A stretch of DNA of 64,000 nucleotides from an uncultured Lachnospiraceae bacterium. GTDB lineage: Bacteria > Bacillota > Clostridia > Lachnospirales > Lachnospiraceae. Below the pieces are notes generated by a model. That model worked only from the letters and a program-made list of their open reading frames with translations. It did no database searches and had not been told where the DNA came from. Both the position numbers and the translations under genes were made by a program. The stretch covers positions 1 to 64,000 of the forward strand of contig UQAW01000006.1 in assembly GCA_900539175.1 (NCBI GenBank). The letters are read 5' to 3'. Positions within the stretch are counted from its first letter, which is position 1. Each line of letters begins with the position of its first letter. Below, one piece after another: positions 7,633 to 15,773 of the stretch.

Positions 7633-8846
7633 AACAATTTCTGAATGTACTGAAGTTTGAACTTGGTAATTATTTTAAGAATAAAAGCTTTGTAACTACA
7701 ACCATTGTGCTGGCACTTCTTCTGGCAGGCGCAGTTATCATTCCCAGCTTCTTTATGGGAGGAGATCAGAAAGCGGATGAAGAAGAGGATACGAAGCAGG
7801 TACTTGCTCTGTTGGATGAGCAGGGAATTCTGGGGGAAGCAGAAGCTTTTGAGGCGCTTCTTCCGCAGTATGACTGGGTAAATTGTGAGGATGAGAAGTC
7901 CTTGAAGATGGCAGTTGAAAACCAGAAAGCGGAAGCCGGGTTTATCATCACAGGAGAGACGCAATATACGTATGTGGTGGAGAATCGCTCTATGATGGAC
8001 TCTATTCAGGAAGAGTTCGAAGCAGGTATGGCTGTGCATTACCGGATGGAAGTGCTGGAAGCATCGGGAATTGATGCCGGGGAGATGGAACGGTTATATG
8101 CGACTCCCATGCAGTCTGAGACCATGATTTTGGGAAAAGACAGTGCAAAAAATTATATGTACACCTACGTTTTGGTATTTGTGATGTACATCCTGATTAT
8201 TTTCTACGGACAGATGATCGCAGTTTCTGTTACCACAGAGAAAAGCAATCGTGCAATTGAAATTCTGGTAACCAGCGTAGACAGTAACAGCCTGATTTTC
8301 GGAAAGGTACTGGCAGGCGCCATCAGCGGTCTGGTGCAGGGCGGCGTGATTCTTGGAGCTGGTGTAACAGCTTACCGATTCTGCAGAAATGCCTGGGAGC
8401 GGAAACTGGATTTTCTGTTTGATATTCCGGGAAATGTATGGGTGACTTTTATTTTCTTCGGTATCTTCGGCTATTTACTGTATGCTTTTATCTTCGGAAT
8501 GCTGGGGGCATTGGTATCCAAGACGGAAGATATCAGTAAAAGTTCCACGCCGGTTACGATGATTTATATTGCAGCATTCCTGATTGCAATGTTCGGAATG
8601 TCTTCGCCGGATAGTGTGCTGATGAAAGTGGCATCCTTTATACCGTTTACCTCCTGCAACAGTATGTTTATCCGTGTAGCCATGGGTACGGTATCTGCTG
8701 CGGAGATTGCGATATCGGCGTTGATTCTGGTTCTTTCCTGCGGTGCAGCGGGATTTCTGGCAGCTAAGATTTTCCGCTTTGGTACTTTGAGGTATGGAAA
8801 TCCGATTAAGTTTACGAATGCTTTGAAAAAGATTCGGGAAGAATAA
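7629..8846 (+). CDS. ABC-2 type permease, NatB/YhaP-like
   Basis: Membrane partner of the ATPase upstream (4-bp overlap). One N-terminal membrane span (about 20-45) is followed by an acidic extracytoplasmic domain (about 50-175, rich in Asp/Glu) and then six spans from about 180 to 395, the ABC-2 family plan for NatB and YhaP. The motif TTEKSNRAIEILVTSV matches the conserved cytoplasmic coupling segment of this group. A strong terminator follows directly, so the two genes form a closed operon. Confidence 0.88.
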   Translation: MKQFLNVLKFELGNYFKNKSFVTTTIVLALLLAGAVIIPSFFMGGDQKADEEEDTKQVLALLDEQGILGEAEAFEALLPQYDWVNCEDEKSLKMAVENQKAEAGFIITGETQYTYVVENRSMMDSIQEEFEAGMAVHYRMEVLEASGIDAGEMERLYATPMQSETMILGKDSAKNYMYTYVLVFVMYILIIFYGQMIAVSVTTEKSNRAIEILVTSVDSNSLIFGKVLAGAISGLVQGGVILGAGVTAYRFCRNAWERKLDFLFDIPGNVWVTFIFFGIFGYLLYAFIFGMLGALVSKTEDISKSSTPVTMIYIAAFLIAMFGMSSPDSVLMKVASFIPFTSCNSMFIRVAMGTVSAAEIAISALILVLSCGAAGFLAAKIFRFGTLRYGNPIKFTNALKKIREE

Positions 8847-8850
8847 AAAT

Positions 8851-8878
8851 GAGCGGTGCGTATGCACCGCTTATTTTT
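8851..8878 (+). terminator. Intrinsic terminator of the NatAB-like operon
   Basis: Perfect stem AGCGGTGC/GCACCGCT with a GTAT loop, followed by TATTTTT. Starts 5 bp past the permease stop. Confidence 0.85.
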
Positions 8879-8894
8879 GAATATTTTTATAGAA

Positions 8895-9080
8895 TGATGT
8901 TGGGGTCAAAAGGTATTTTGCCCCCTATGATACACGGATTGCTCCGCATTTCATGCTCACGCAATCCTAAAAACATTCGAAATCCCTCCCTATTCGGGCT
9001 ACTTTCTCATGTTTTGCGGGTCCCAAAGTCACGCTTTTTCATGCAAGCATGAAACGCATAACCTTTTGACCCTGGTATCA
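8895..9080. mobile_element. MITE-like element, copy 2 (186 bp, TSD TAGAA)
   Basis: Nearly identical to the element at 2518-2702. Ends are TGATGTTGGGGTCAAAAGGT and the reverse complement of ACCTTTTGACCCTGGTATCA. The insertion is bounded by TAGAA at 8890-8894 and 9081-9085, a 5-bp target-site duplication different from that of copy 1, which proves an independent insertion. It sits just after the operon terminator. Confidence 0.87.
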
Positions 9081-9096
9081 TAGAATTAATTTGGGC

Positions 9097-10035
9097 TTAT
9101 AAGATTTGAATCCGGGCAATTAATTCCTGTATATGCGCCAAGGGTTCTTCCAATTCATCTGCAATCTGTTCAGCTGTTTTGTTTTTTTGCAGTTTTTTTT
9201 GTATCTGTTCAGTGAGTTTTTTGTTTTCACCTTGAGGGATTCCTTCCTGAAATCCTTTCTGGATTCCTTTCAGAAGTCCTTTTTGAATTCCTGCAGACTC
9301 GCCGTCTTCATAGAACTCCCGGCTTAAATCAGCCAGAACACGTTCTTCATCGTATTCGGTTAGTAATGAATTTACCACTTCGCTCCTCCTTTTCATAAGG
9401 AAATCCCGCAGCACTCCTTCCGCAATACATTCTTCGATTGCCTGTCCAATTGCTTGGGTTAATTCCATGACTTTACCATAAGACTTAATCTTATTTACAA
9501 GAATGGAATAGTCGCGGAGTGTCCTGCATTGTTCCATCAGTTCTTTGTTATGTCCGTAATTAATATTAATCATATGTGCTTCCAGTTCCATCTTTGACTG
9601 TTCATTGCCATGTTGGAAGGCATCGGAAAGTCTTAAGACTTTTTCCTCTCCAATGTCCTGATTTCCATTGTAGAAAACAAAATATACGGGTGTAGGCAAT
9701 GGAATCAGTCTTGTGCTGTACAGATGTTTGCTTCCCGCAATCTGCCGATACAGTTCAGCGAAATAAAGCAGTCCCCGCAGCGGCATGTTGGGATTAAACG
9801 TGCTCTGATGTTCATAGAGACACAAGTGACTGCTGATCAGCATGGAGACATCATTTTTCATCTTCATATACAGCACATCATCCAGCGTAGTAAGTTCCAG
9901 ATCTTCCGGGTCTGTGTAATGGGTTTGGTTCAGGGCATTATAAAGTTCCAGAAGTGTCTGCTTATCAGAAAACAGAAGCCGGAAGAGACGGTCTTTGTAC
10001 GTTCTGTTTCCAGACGGTTGCATGTTGGTATACAT
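9097..10035 (-). CDS. Rpn family recombination-promoting nuclease / putative transposase
   Basis: A 312-residue PD-(D/E)XK-fold protein of the Rpn/YhgA group. The N-terminal nuclease part (about 10-130) shows TYKDRLFRLLFSDK and the catalytic D..ExQ pattern in KNDVSMLISSHLCLYEHQS. The C-terminal part has the short G-x-x-x-G repeats (GIQKGLLKGIQKGFQEG) followed by a Lys/Gln-rich coiled tail found in Firmicute copies. TAAGGAGGAA lies at the right distance before ATG 10035. Known members nick DNA and raise RecA-independent recombination; whether this one moves is unknown. Two decayed relatives lie 4-5 kb away. Confidence 0.9.
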   Translation of the reverse strand: MYTNMQPSGNRTYKDRLFRLLFSDKQTLLELYNALNQTHYTDPEDLELTTLDDVLYMKMKNDVSMLISSHLCLYEHQSTFNPNMPLRGLLYFAELYRQIAGSKHLYSTRLIPLPTPVYFVFYNGNQDIGEEKVLRLSDAFQHGNEQSKMELEAHMININYGHNKELMEQCRTLRDYSILVNKIKSYGKVMELTQAIGQAIEECIAEGVLRDFLMKRRSEVVNSLLTEYDEERVLADLSREFYEDGESAGIQKGLLKGIQKGFQEGIPQGENKKLTEQIQKKLQKNKTAEQIADELEEPLAHIQELIARIQIL

Positions 10036-10404
10036 GGTAATTCCTCCTTATGTGTGTACTTATATCACAAGGAGCAACCACTTCTAAAATTCTTTATAAT
10101 ACCGTTATCATGGGGAAGTTCTATAAGAACATTATAGAAGATATGTAGTGATATGGCAATAGATTTTCAGAAAAATGAATTGTGAAGAAGCAGGTCGCTT
10201 CCTCGGAATATAGTACTTTATTATGACTGAAATCAGATAGAAAATCAACAGAAAAAACGAACTTCGGATGTGGCTTAAAGCTTTGGGTGATATATTCTCC
10301 AACGGTTAAATAGTTAAATAAGGCTGGCTCTTTACATCGTTTCATAGTACAATAAAAGAAACTTTTGATATTTGAAGTGGTCTGGAGAAAGGAAGGTGGC
10401 TTAC
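10036..10404. other. 369-bp intergenic region between divergent Rpn and recD2
   Basis: AT-rich spacer between two divergent genes. I see no convincing gene, repeat or consensus promoter in it. Its part near 10130-10165 reappears at about 14712-14750 beside an Rpn remnant, so it belongs to the Rpn unit. Confidence 0.6.
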
Positions 10405-13098
10405 ATGGAGCATCTGCGCTGTGTGGTAGAGCGAATTACATATCAGAACGCAGAGAATGGATATACTGTTTTGAAATGTGCTGTGAAAAACTACAGTGAT
10501 CTGGTCACGGTAGTTGGCACGATGCCGGATACTCATGTGGGTTCTGTCCTGTCATTGGATGGTATGTGGAAGATGGATGCCAAATATGGAAGGCAGTTTT
10601 TTGTAGAACGTTTTGAAGAGACGCTTCCGGCTACCGTTTACGGGATTGAAAAATATCTCGGTTCCGGACTGGTCAAGGGCGTTGGTCCAAAGTTTGCCAG
10701 ACGGATTGTAGAGAAATTCGGCAAGGATACGCTGGATGTCATTGAAGAGATGCCGGATGAACTGTTAAAAGTACCCGGTATCGGGAAAGTCCGGGTAGAC
10801 AGGATCAAGACCAGCTGGCAGGAGCAGAAAGAAATTAAGAATATTATGCTGTTCCTCCAGAGTCATGAAGTCAGCACTTCGCATGCGACAAAGATTTTCA
10901 AGACATATGGAAGTGAGAGTATTGCAATCGTGAAAGAAAATCCATACCGCCTGGCAGATGATATCTGGGGGATTGGATTTAAGACAGCAGATTCCATTGC
11001 ACAGAAAATGGGTATTGAGAAAGGAAAATTTGTCCGTCTGCGCAGTGGGATTTTTTATACATTGAACAAGCTGGCAGAGGACGGACATTGTTATGCAACG
11101 CGGGGACAGTTGATAGAAAAGGCAAAAGAACTTCTGGAAGTAGAAGAACCGGAGCTTGAAATCACTCTGGATGAAATGCTCCGCACCAATGACGTGATCC
11201 GGGATTTGTGTCCTGTACAGTCGGAATCAACGATCGGGACTGATACAGAGGCTATCTATCTGCCACCTTATTATTTTTCGGAAAGCGGATGTGCAAAGAG
11301 GCTGATTCGTCTGATGTCTTGTGGACGGGATTTGAAAGTTAACCCGAAGGTCATATTGCAGAAAGTGGTCACACAATCAGAGATTACGTATGATGACATT
11401 CAGTTGGAAGCGGTAAAAACAGCAATCTCTTCCAAAGTTATGGTTTTGACCGGAGGTCCCGGAACCGGTAAGACAACGACCACTCTTGGAATTATCTCTG
11501 CATACAGGCAGGCCGGATGTCAGATCATTCTGGCAGCACCGACAGGAAGAGCAGCAAAAAGGATGTCAGAAGCAACCGGCATGGAGGCCAAAACGATTCA
11601 TCGGTTGCTGGAATATAAGCCGCCGGAAGGCTATCAGAAGAATGAAGAGAAACCGCTTGAAGGAGATGTGCTGATCCTGGATGAATGCTCCATGATCGAT
11701 GTAATGCTGATGTACAATCTTCTCAAAGCAATTCCTGAGCAGATGTCACTGATTCTGGTGGGCGATATCGATCAGCTCCCAAGTGTAGGAGCGGGAAATG
11801 TACTCCGTGATATTATTGATTCCAGGCGTGTTCCGGTGGTACGTCTTACCAGAATTTTCAGGCAGGCACAGGGCAGCCGGATCATCATGAATGCGCACCG
11901 GATCAATAAAGGCGAAGGCATTGATATGAGGGGCGGCAGGGACTCGGATTTCTTCTTTGCCACAAAGCAGAGTAATCAGGAAGTGGTAGATACGGTGGTC
12001 CGGTATTGCAAAACCAATCTTCCCAGATATTACCACGCGGACCCTCTGCAGGATATTCAGGTCCTGACACCTATGCAGAGAGGGGAATGTGGTGCAGTCA
12101 GTTTGAATCAGGTGCTGCAGGAAGCCATGAATCCGTCAAAGATATTTCTGAGGAGAGGGGGAACCCAGTACCGGCTGCACGATAAAGTCATGCAGATCCG
12201 CAATGATTATGACAAGGAAGTATTCAACGGAGATATTGGAACCATCATCAGGGTCGATATGGAAGAACGTGAGCTGACGGTCAGGTTTGATGAACGTGAG
12301 GTGGTTTATGATGTTACAGAGTTGGATGAGTTGTCACTTGCTTATGCAGTGACGATCCACAAAGCACAGGGGAGCGAATATCCAATCGTAGTCATGCCGT
12401 TTACTATGAGTCATTTTGTGATGCTCCAGCGTAATCTTCTCTATACCGGTGTAACCAGAGCCAAAAAGATATTGGTACTGGTGGGAGAGAAGAAAGCTGT
12501 TTATTATGCAATTAAAAATGAAACAACCACCGGAAGAAACACCTGTCTGGCACAGCGGTTAAGACAGGACAGTCGGGAATCCAGAGAAGTGGAAGCACAG
12601 TTACGGCAGGAAACAGCGCAGAAAAATGCAGCAGGAGATCACAAAGCAAGGATTACATCTGCTGCATCTGACAAGACTCAAAAAGAGAGAATGATCGTGT
12701 ACAAAGGCAGTATCCAGCCTTCCATGGTATGCGAGACTCCGGCAGTTTATGAGGGAAATCTGTGGAAACGTCTTTCACAGTCAAAATTCCGAAGCAGTTT
12801 TTCACTGAAAGCAAATGACAGGTATTATGTGTCTGAAAAGGGAATGGATACGGTGCGCAGTCACGCACAGGATTTCGTAAAGAAGAGACTTGCACCGGCG
12901 GAACCGCCAAATGATGGAAAACAGACCCCTATGCGGGGACACCCTGTCTTTGCAGCGCAGCACGCAACGGCCGTCTGCTGCAGGGGATGTCTGGAAAAAT
13001 GGCATCATATTCCAAGAGGACGTGAATTGACAGAAACGGAGCAGGAATATGTTGTGAATGTGATCATGGAATGGATCAGACGACAACTGGAAAAATAG
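10405..13098 (+). CDS. recD2: RecD2-type DNA helicase fused to a C-terminal DUF4186 domain
   Basis: ATP-dependent 5'-3' SF1B helicase of the RecD2 (RecD-like, AddAB-independent) family. Residues 1-90 are the OB-like N-domain (VVERITYQNAENGYTVLK), 90-200 helix-hairpin-helix repeats (GLVKGVGPKFARRIVEKFG), then Walker A GGPGTGKTTT near residue 350, DECSMID, the QLPSVGAGN motif and AVTIHKAQGSEYP in the C-terminal helicase motif. RecD2 normally ends near residue 740. Here a variable linker is followed (about 785-897) by SKFRSSFSLK, LAPAEPPNDGKQTPMRGHP, AQHATAVCCRGCLEKWH and a closing helix, which is the whole DUF4186 family as I know it. ATG 10405 follows GGAAGGTGG; the in-frame TTG 10372 lacks such a site. 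Confidence 0.9.
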   Translation: MEHLRCVVERITYQNAENGYTVLKCAVKNYSDLVTVVGTMPDTHVGSVLSLDGMWKMDAKYGRQFFVERFEETLPATVYGIEKYLGSGLVKGVGPKFARRIVEKFGKDTLDVIEEMPDELLKVPGIGKVRVDRIKTSWQEQKEIKNIMLFLQSHEVSTSHATKIFKTYGSESIAIVKENPYRLADDIWGIGFKTADSIAQKMGIEKGKFVRLRSGIFYTLNKLAEDGHCYATRGQLIEKAKELLEVEEPELEITLDEMLRTNDVIRDLCPVQSESTIGTDTEAIYLPPYYFSESGCAKRLIRLMSCGRDLKVNPKVILQKVVTQSEITYDDIQLEAVKTAISSKVMVLTGGPGTGKTTTTLGIISAYRQAGCQIILAAPTGRAAKRMSEATGMEAKTIHRLLEYKPPEGYQKNEEKPLEGDVLILDECSMIDVMLMYNLLKAIPEQMSLILVGDIDQLPSVGAGNVLRDIIDSRRVPVVRLTRIFRQAQGSRIIMNAHRINKGEGIDMRGGRDSDFFFATKQSNQEVVDTVVRYCKTNLPRYYHADPLQDIQVLTPMQRGECGAVSLNQVLQEAMNPSKIFLRRGGTQYRLHDKVMQIRNDYDKEVFNGDIGTIIRVDMEERELTVRFDEREVVYDVTELDELSLAYAVTIHKAQGSEYPIVVMPFTMSHFVMLQRNLLYTGVTRAKKILVLVGEKKAVYYAIKNETTTGRNTCLAQRLRQDSRESREVEAQLRQETAQKNAAGDHKARITSAASDKTQKERMIVYKGSIQPSMVCETPAVYEGNLWKRLSQSKFRSSFSLKANDRYYVSEKGMDTVRSHAQDFVKKRLAPAEPPNDGKQTPMRGHPVFAAQHATAVCCRGCLEKWHHIPRGRELTETEQEYVVNVIMEWIRRQLEK

Positions 13099-13114
13099 AG
13101 GAAGCAGGATTATT

Positions 13115-13681
13115 ATGAGTGAATATATTACCACATACACAGGAAAACATTTTAAACCAATGCAGCCGGATCCGGACTTGATCCGGATTGCGGATATTGC
13201 CCATGCACTTTCGTTGATTTGCAGGGGAAATGGCCATGTACATACTTTCTGGTCAGTAGGGCAGCATTGCATTTGTTGTGCAAAGGAAGCGGCAGCAAGA
13301 GGATTACCGGATCGTATGGTACTGGCCTGTCTGCTTCATGATGCCAGTGAGTGTTACATGTCAGATGTACCGACGCCTTTCAAAAAGGAGTTGCCGGATT
13401 ATCAAGAGCAGGAGGAACATCTGCTTTCCGTAATCTATGAGAAGTTTCTTGGCTCTGATCTGACGGCAGAGGAACAGGCGCAGTTAAAGAGAATTGATCG
13501 TGCGATGCTTTGGTATGATCTTGAAAATTTGCTGGGAGAAGTACAGTATGGAGAAGTTCCGGATCTACATATTGACCTGGATTATGCGGTTCGGCCTTTT
13601 GCAGAGGTAGAAGACGAATATCTGGAACTTTTTGCAAAATATTCCGGAACAGAAACTTTTAAACACGCTCTGGAATTCTGA
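13115..13681 (+). CDS. HD-domain hydrolase (YfbR-like phosphohydrolase)
   Basis: A 188-residue metal-dependent phosphohydrolase. The HD signature is visible as H in FWSVGQH, the HD pair in ACLLHDASE, and a downstream Asp in IDRAML. The opening YTGKHFKPMQPDPDLIRIADIAHALS is shared with phage and chromosomal YfbR-like proteins that act as 5'-nucleotidases. It starts 16 bp after recD2 with AGGAAGCAGG as ribosome binding site, so the two are probably cotranscribed, consistent with nucleotide clean-up or repair, though that link is inference. Confidence 0.85.
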   Translation: MSEYITTYTGKHFKPMQPDPDLIRIADIAHALSLICRGNGHVHTFWSVGQHCICCAKEAAARGLPDRMVLACLLHDASECYMSDVPTPFKKELPDYQEQEEHLLSVIYEKFLGSDLTAEEQAQLKRIDRAMLWYDLENLLGEVQYGEVPDLHIDLDYAVRPFAEVEDEYLELFAKYSGTETFKHALEF

Positions 13682-13899
13682 AACTGCAATCCGGGCAATC
13701 AATTCCTGGATATGTTCTAAAGATTCCTCTAACTCATCAGCAATCTGTTCAGCCGTTTTGTTTTTTTTGCAGTTTCTTTTGTATCTGTTCGGTGAGTTTT
13801 TTGTTTTCGCCTGCCGCCTTGCCGTATTCATAGAACTTCCGGCTTAAATCAGCCAAGACACGTTCTTCATCTATTCAGTCAGTAATGAATTTACCACTT
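13682..13899 (-). pseudogene. Decayed Rpn gene fragment 1
   Basis: Reading from the HD-hydrolase stop, the sequence matches the 3' part of the intact Rpn gene (about 9103-9380) with frequent substitutions. It has lost the roughly 75-bp stretch encoding the glycine repeats, carries an enlarged T run near 13762 and a 1-bp loss near 13873, and stops matching after TTTACCACTT. No start codon or nuclease domain remains. It lies directly against the hydrolase stop codon. Confidence 0.8.
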
Positions 13900-13981
13900 A
13901 AAAGGAAGAGATTCCTTTGGGAAATGCGTTGCGTCGAAAAAAAAATGGGCGCTATAATGAAAATAGAAGGAGGTACAGCTT

Positions 13982-14308
13982 ATGGAAGCAGAGGTATTAC
14001 AGGAATTAGTAGATGGCATTCTTGCTATTTTTGATACCCAGGTTATCCGGATTGTATTATATGGTTCTTATGCAAGAGGAACTAACACTTCTGAATCAGA
14101 TGTAGATGTGGCTTTGTTGTTAAATGGGAACCTGAATGAAAAAACAGAAGATAAGCTGTCTGATCTGGTTGTAGATTTAAACCTGAAATATGATAAGGTA
14201 TTTTCAGTCATAGATATTGATTATGCGGTTTTCAAGAAATGGGAAAAGGTCACTCCATTTTATAAGAACGTGAATAAGGAGGGAATCGTTTTATGGAAGG
14301 CAGCATGA
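13982..14308 (+). CDS. MNT-type nucleotidyltransferase (MntA-like antitoxin)
   Basis: A 108-residue minimal nucleotidyltransferase. The hallmark GSYARGTNTSESDVDVALL contains the GS motif and the paired catalytic Asp residues, followed by the third strand IDIDYAVF. In HEPN-MNT toxin-antitoxin pairs this enzyme AMPylates and silences the HEPN RNase encoded next door. Good site AAGGAGG precedes ATG 13982. Its stop overlaps the HEPN start (ATGA at 14305). The partner is broken here, so this may be a surviving antitoxin without a target, or it may act on another HEPN protein. Confidence 0.88.
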   Translation: MEAEVLQELVDGILAIFDTQVIRIVLYGSYARGTNTSESDVDVALLLNGNLNEKTEDKLSDLVVDLNLKYDKVFSVIDIDYAVFKKWEKVTPFYKNVNKEGIVLWKAA

Positions 14309-14578
14309 TTGATTTATCAAAATATCGTTTCCGGTCGGCAAAAGAGGATTTGGAAACTGCACAGCTGCTTATGAAGGAAGGCCGGTTCAAGGGCTTCTGT
14401 TAATTGCTCCTATTATGCAATTTTCCATGGACTTCGTTCTGTTACAGCACTGGCAGAATTTGATTCCAGTAAACATTCTATCATTATATCAAAGGATCAG
14501 GCTATAGAACAGATTGAAAAGGCAGAAAGAGTGCTTGGAATGATAGAACCTTATTTGGAAGAACATTGGAGTAAATAA
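14305..14578 (+). pseudogene. Frameshifted and internally deleted HEPN toxin gene
   Basis: Translation begins IDLSKYRFRSAKEDLETAQ and hits a stop 33 codons later because of one extra G in the GGG at 14391-14393. In the next frame the protein continues KASVNCSYYAIFHGLRSVT and ends IEQIEKAERVLGMIEPYLEE. The first and last helices of a HEPN domain are thus present, but the middle part, which in relatives carries the (R)N.SDYDDF segment, is missing after SSKHS. Both lesions point to an inactivated RNase toxin. ATGA overlap with the MNT gene shows the former operon. Confidence 0.85.
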
Positions 14579-14590
14579 GGATAATAAGAA

Positions 14591-14622
14591 AGCATTATCG
14601 CAAAAGCGGTAGTGCTTTTTCA
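14591..14622 (+). terminator. Intrinsic terminator after the HEPN-MNT unit
   Basis: Stem AGCATTATCGC/GCGGTAGTGCT (two G-T pairs) with an AAAA loop, followed by TTTTTC. Confidence 0.75.
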
Positions 14623-14649
14623 GTATAAGGATAGCCTTCCATCCGGCTG

Positions 14650-14745
14650 GAAAGCCCACTTTTCCTGAATATGTTTAAAAGATTCCTCTAAGTCATCGGC
14701 AATACATTCTTTATAGAAGATATGTGTTGATATGGCAATGGAATT
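14650..14745 (-). pseudogene. Decayed Rpn gene fragment 2
   Basis: CCTGAATATGTTTAAAAGAT onward resembles the 3' end of the Rpn gene (about 9125-9165); then a jump to GCAATACATTCTT (as at 9428) and a second jump to TAGAAGATATG.GTGATATGGC, which matches the region upstream of the intact Rpn gene (about 10136-10160). So most of the gene has been removed by at least two deletions and only both borders remain. Confidence 0.65.
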
Positions 14746-14791
14746 TATCTGCAACTTACAAATCAAAAAGTGCATCCTGAAGTCAGAACTA

Positions 14792-14819
14792 TTGCACAGA
14801 AATAGAAATATGTTATCAT
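14792..14819 (+). promoter_or_regulatory. Promoter of the LytTR operon
   Basis: TTGCAC (14792-14797), 16 bp, TATCAT (14814-14819). It lies inside an apparent upstream extension of the LytTR reading frame, which argues for the shorter start at 14882. Confidence 0.55.
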
Positions 14820-14881
14820 GGAGATATCTTGCAGAAAGTAATTGTGAAAATATTCTGATGGAAGGAGTAGCAGCAGCCGGG

Positions 14882-15334
14882 ATGGAATTAATATTGGAGC
14901 AAATATCGGAAGGTGACGAAGCAGTCATTGTCCGGTATCATCATATGACAGAACAGATCGAGGTCATTAAAGAAATTGTGGAGGGAACAGAACCGAAAAT
15001 CCATGCTTCCTGGGAAGGACAGATAATGCTGCTTCGCCCGGAGCATATCTATTATCTGGAAACTGTGGATGGAGTAACCTACGCGTATCTGGAGGATAAG
15101 GTGGCAAGGGTTTCGGAAAGCCTGAGAGCATTGTCCGTGTGTTTTGGAAAGAGGGGGTTTTTCCGGTGCTCAAAATCAATGATCTTAAATATCTGCAAAA
15201 TCAGGTATCTGAAAAGTGAGCCGTGTAACCGGATTCGTGCAACGATGGAAAACGGAGAACAGGTTATGATTTCCAGAAAGTATGCCAAAGAGTTAAGGCA
15301 GATTCTGAAAGGAGGAGCATCGGATGTGGAATAG
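14882..15334 (+). CDS. LytTR-domain transcriptional regulator
   Basis: A 150-residue stand-alone LytTR regulator. The N-terminal half (MELILEQISEGDEAVIVRYH) is a short dimerisation region; the C-terminal LytTR domain runs from about residue 50 (PEHIYYLETVDGVTYAYLED) to the end (GEQVMISRKYAKELRQIL). The next gene is DUF3021, and LytTR-DUF3021 pairs are a known autoregulated unit whose membrane partner restrains the regulator. The open frame continues upstream to 14732, but that part overlaps the promoter and Rpn-derived DNA. ATG 14860 is a second possibility. It probably controls the ABC transporter that completes the operon. Confidence 0.85.
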   Translation: MELILEQISEGDEAVIVRYHHMTEQIEVIKEIVEGTEPKIHASWEGQIMLLRPEHIYYLETVDGVTYAYLEDKVARVSESLRALSVCFGKRGFFRCSKSMILNICKIRYLKSEPCNRIRATMENGEQVMISRKYAKELRQILKGGASDVE

Positions 15335-15773
15335 ATTACGAAAATATTTAAGTAACGAGATTGTTATCGAGTATAAGGCATGTCTCTATTTTTTCTGTCT
15401 GCTGGTGTTTTATTGTGTGTATCTCTTATGGCGGAATGTTTATTCGGCAAGTATTCTCTATATGGTTGAAATGGTATTGACCAGCTATATCATGGGGTAT
15501 CTGCAGAACTATGTCTTTCATAATTTTGATGAGGCAGAGCGGCTTGGAAAAAAGGAAGTTTTTGGAATCCTTTGCTGTACTTGTATCTATACGGCAGTAT
15601 CTTTCGGATTTCGCTGGTTTGAGCGGAATCTGCGGGTCACAGCCATGTTCTTTGTATTTGTTTTTTTCAGTTACGTATGTATTTATTTGAACAATAAAAT
15701 AAAACGAATGATTGACACAGAAAGACTCAACGGTATGTTGACAGAGTATAAGAGGAGAGAACAAGATGAATGA
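15324..15773 (+). CDS. DUF3021 membrane protein
   Basis: A 149-residue protein with four hydrophobic segments (about 18-38, 42-62, 82-100, 108-126) and a charged cytoplasmic tail. Length, topology and position overlapping the end of a LytTR gene by 11 bp identify the DUF3021 family. In characterised LytTR regulatory systems this membrane protein inhibits its LytTR partner. Its stop overlaps the following ATPase gene, so all four genes of the operon are translationally linked. Confidence 0.85.
   Translation: MWNRLRKYLSNEIVIEYKACLYFFCLLVFYCVYLLWRNVYSASILYMVEMVLTSYIMGYLQNYVFHNFDEAERLGKKEVFGILCCTCIYTAVSFGFRWFERNLRVTAMFFVFVFFSYVCIYLNNKIKRMIDTERLNGMLTEYKRREQDE

Noticed and set aside
8849..9052. 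Open reading frame of 67 codons across the terminator and MITE copy 2
   Set aside because: It begins inside the terminator hairpin of the preceding operon and is a by-product of the repeat.
14732..14881. N-terminal extension of the LytTR gene
   Set aside because: It covers Rpn-derived DNA and the promoter and has no LytTR-family sequence; the shorter start is preferred.
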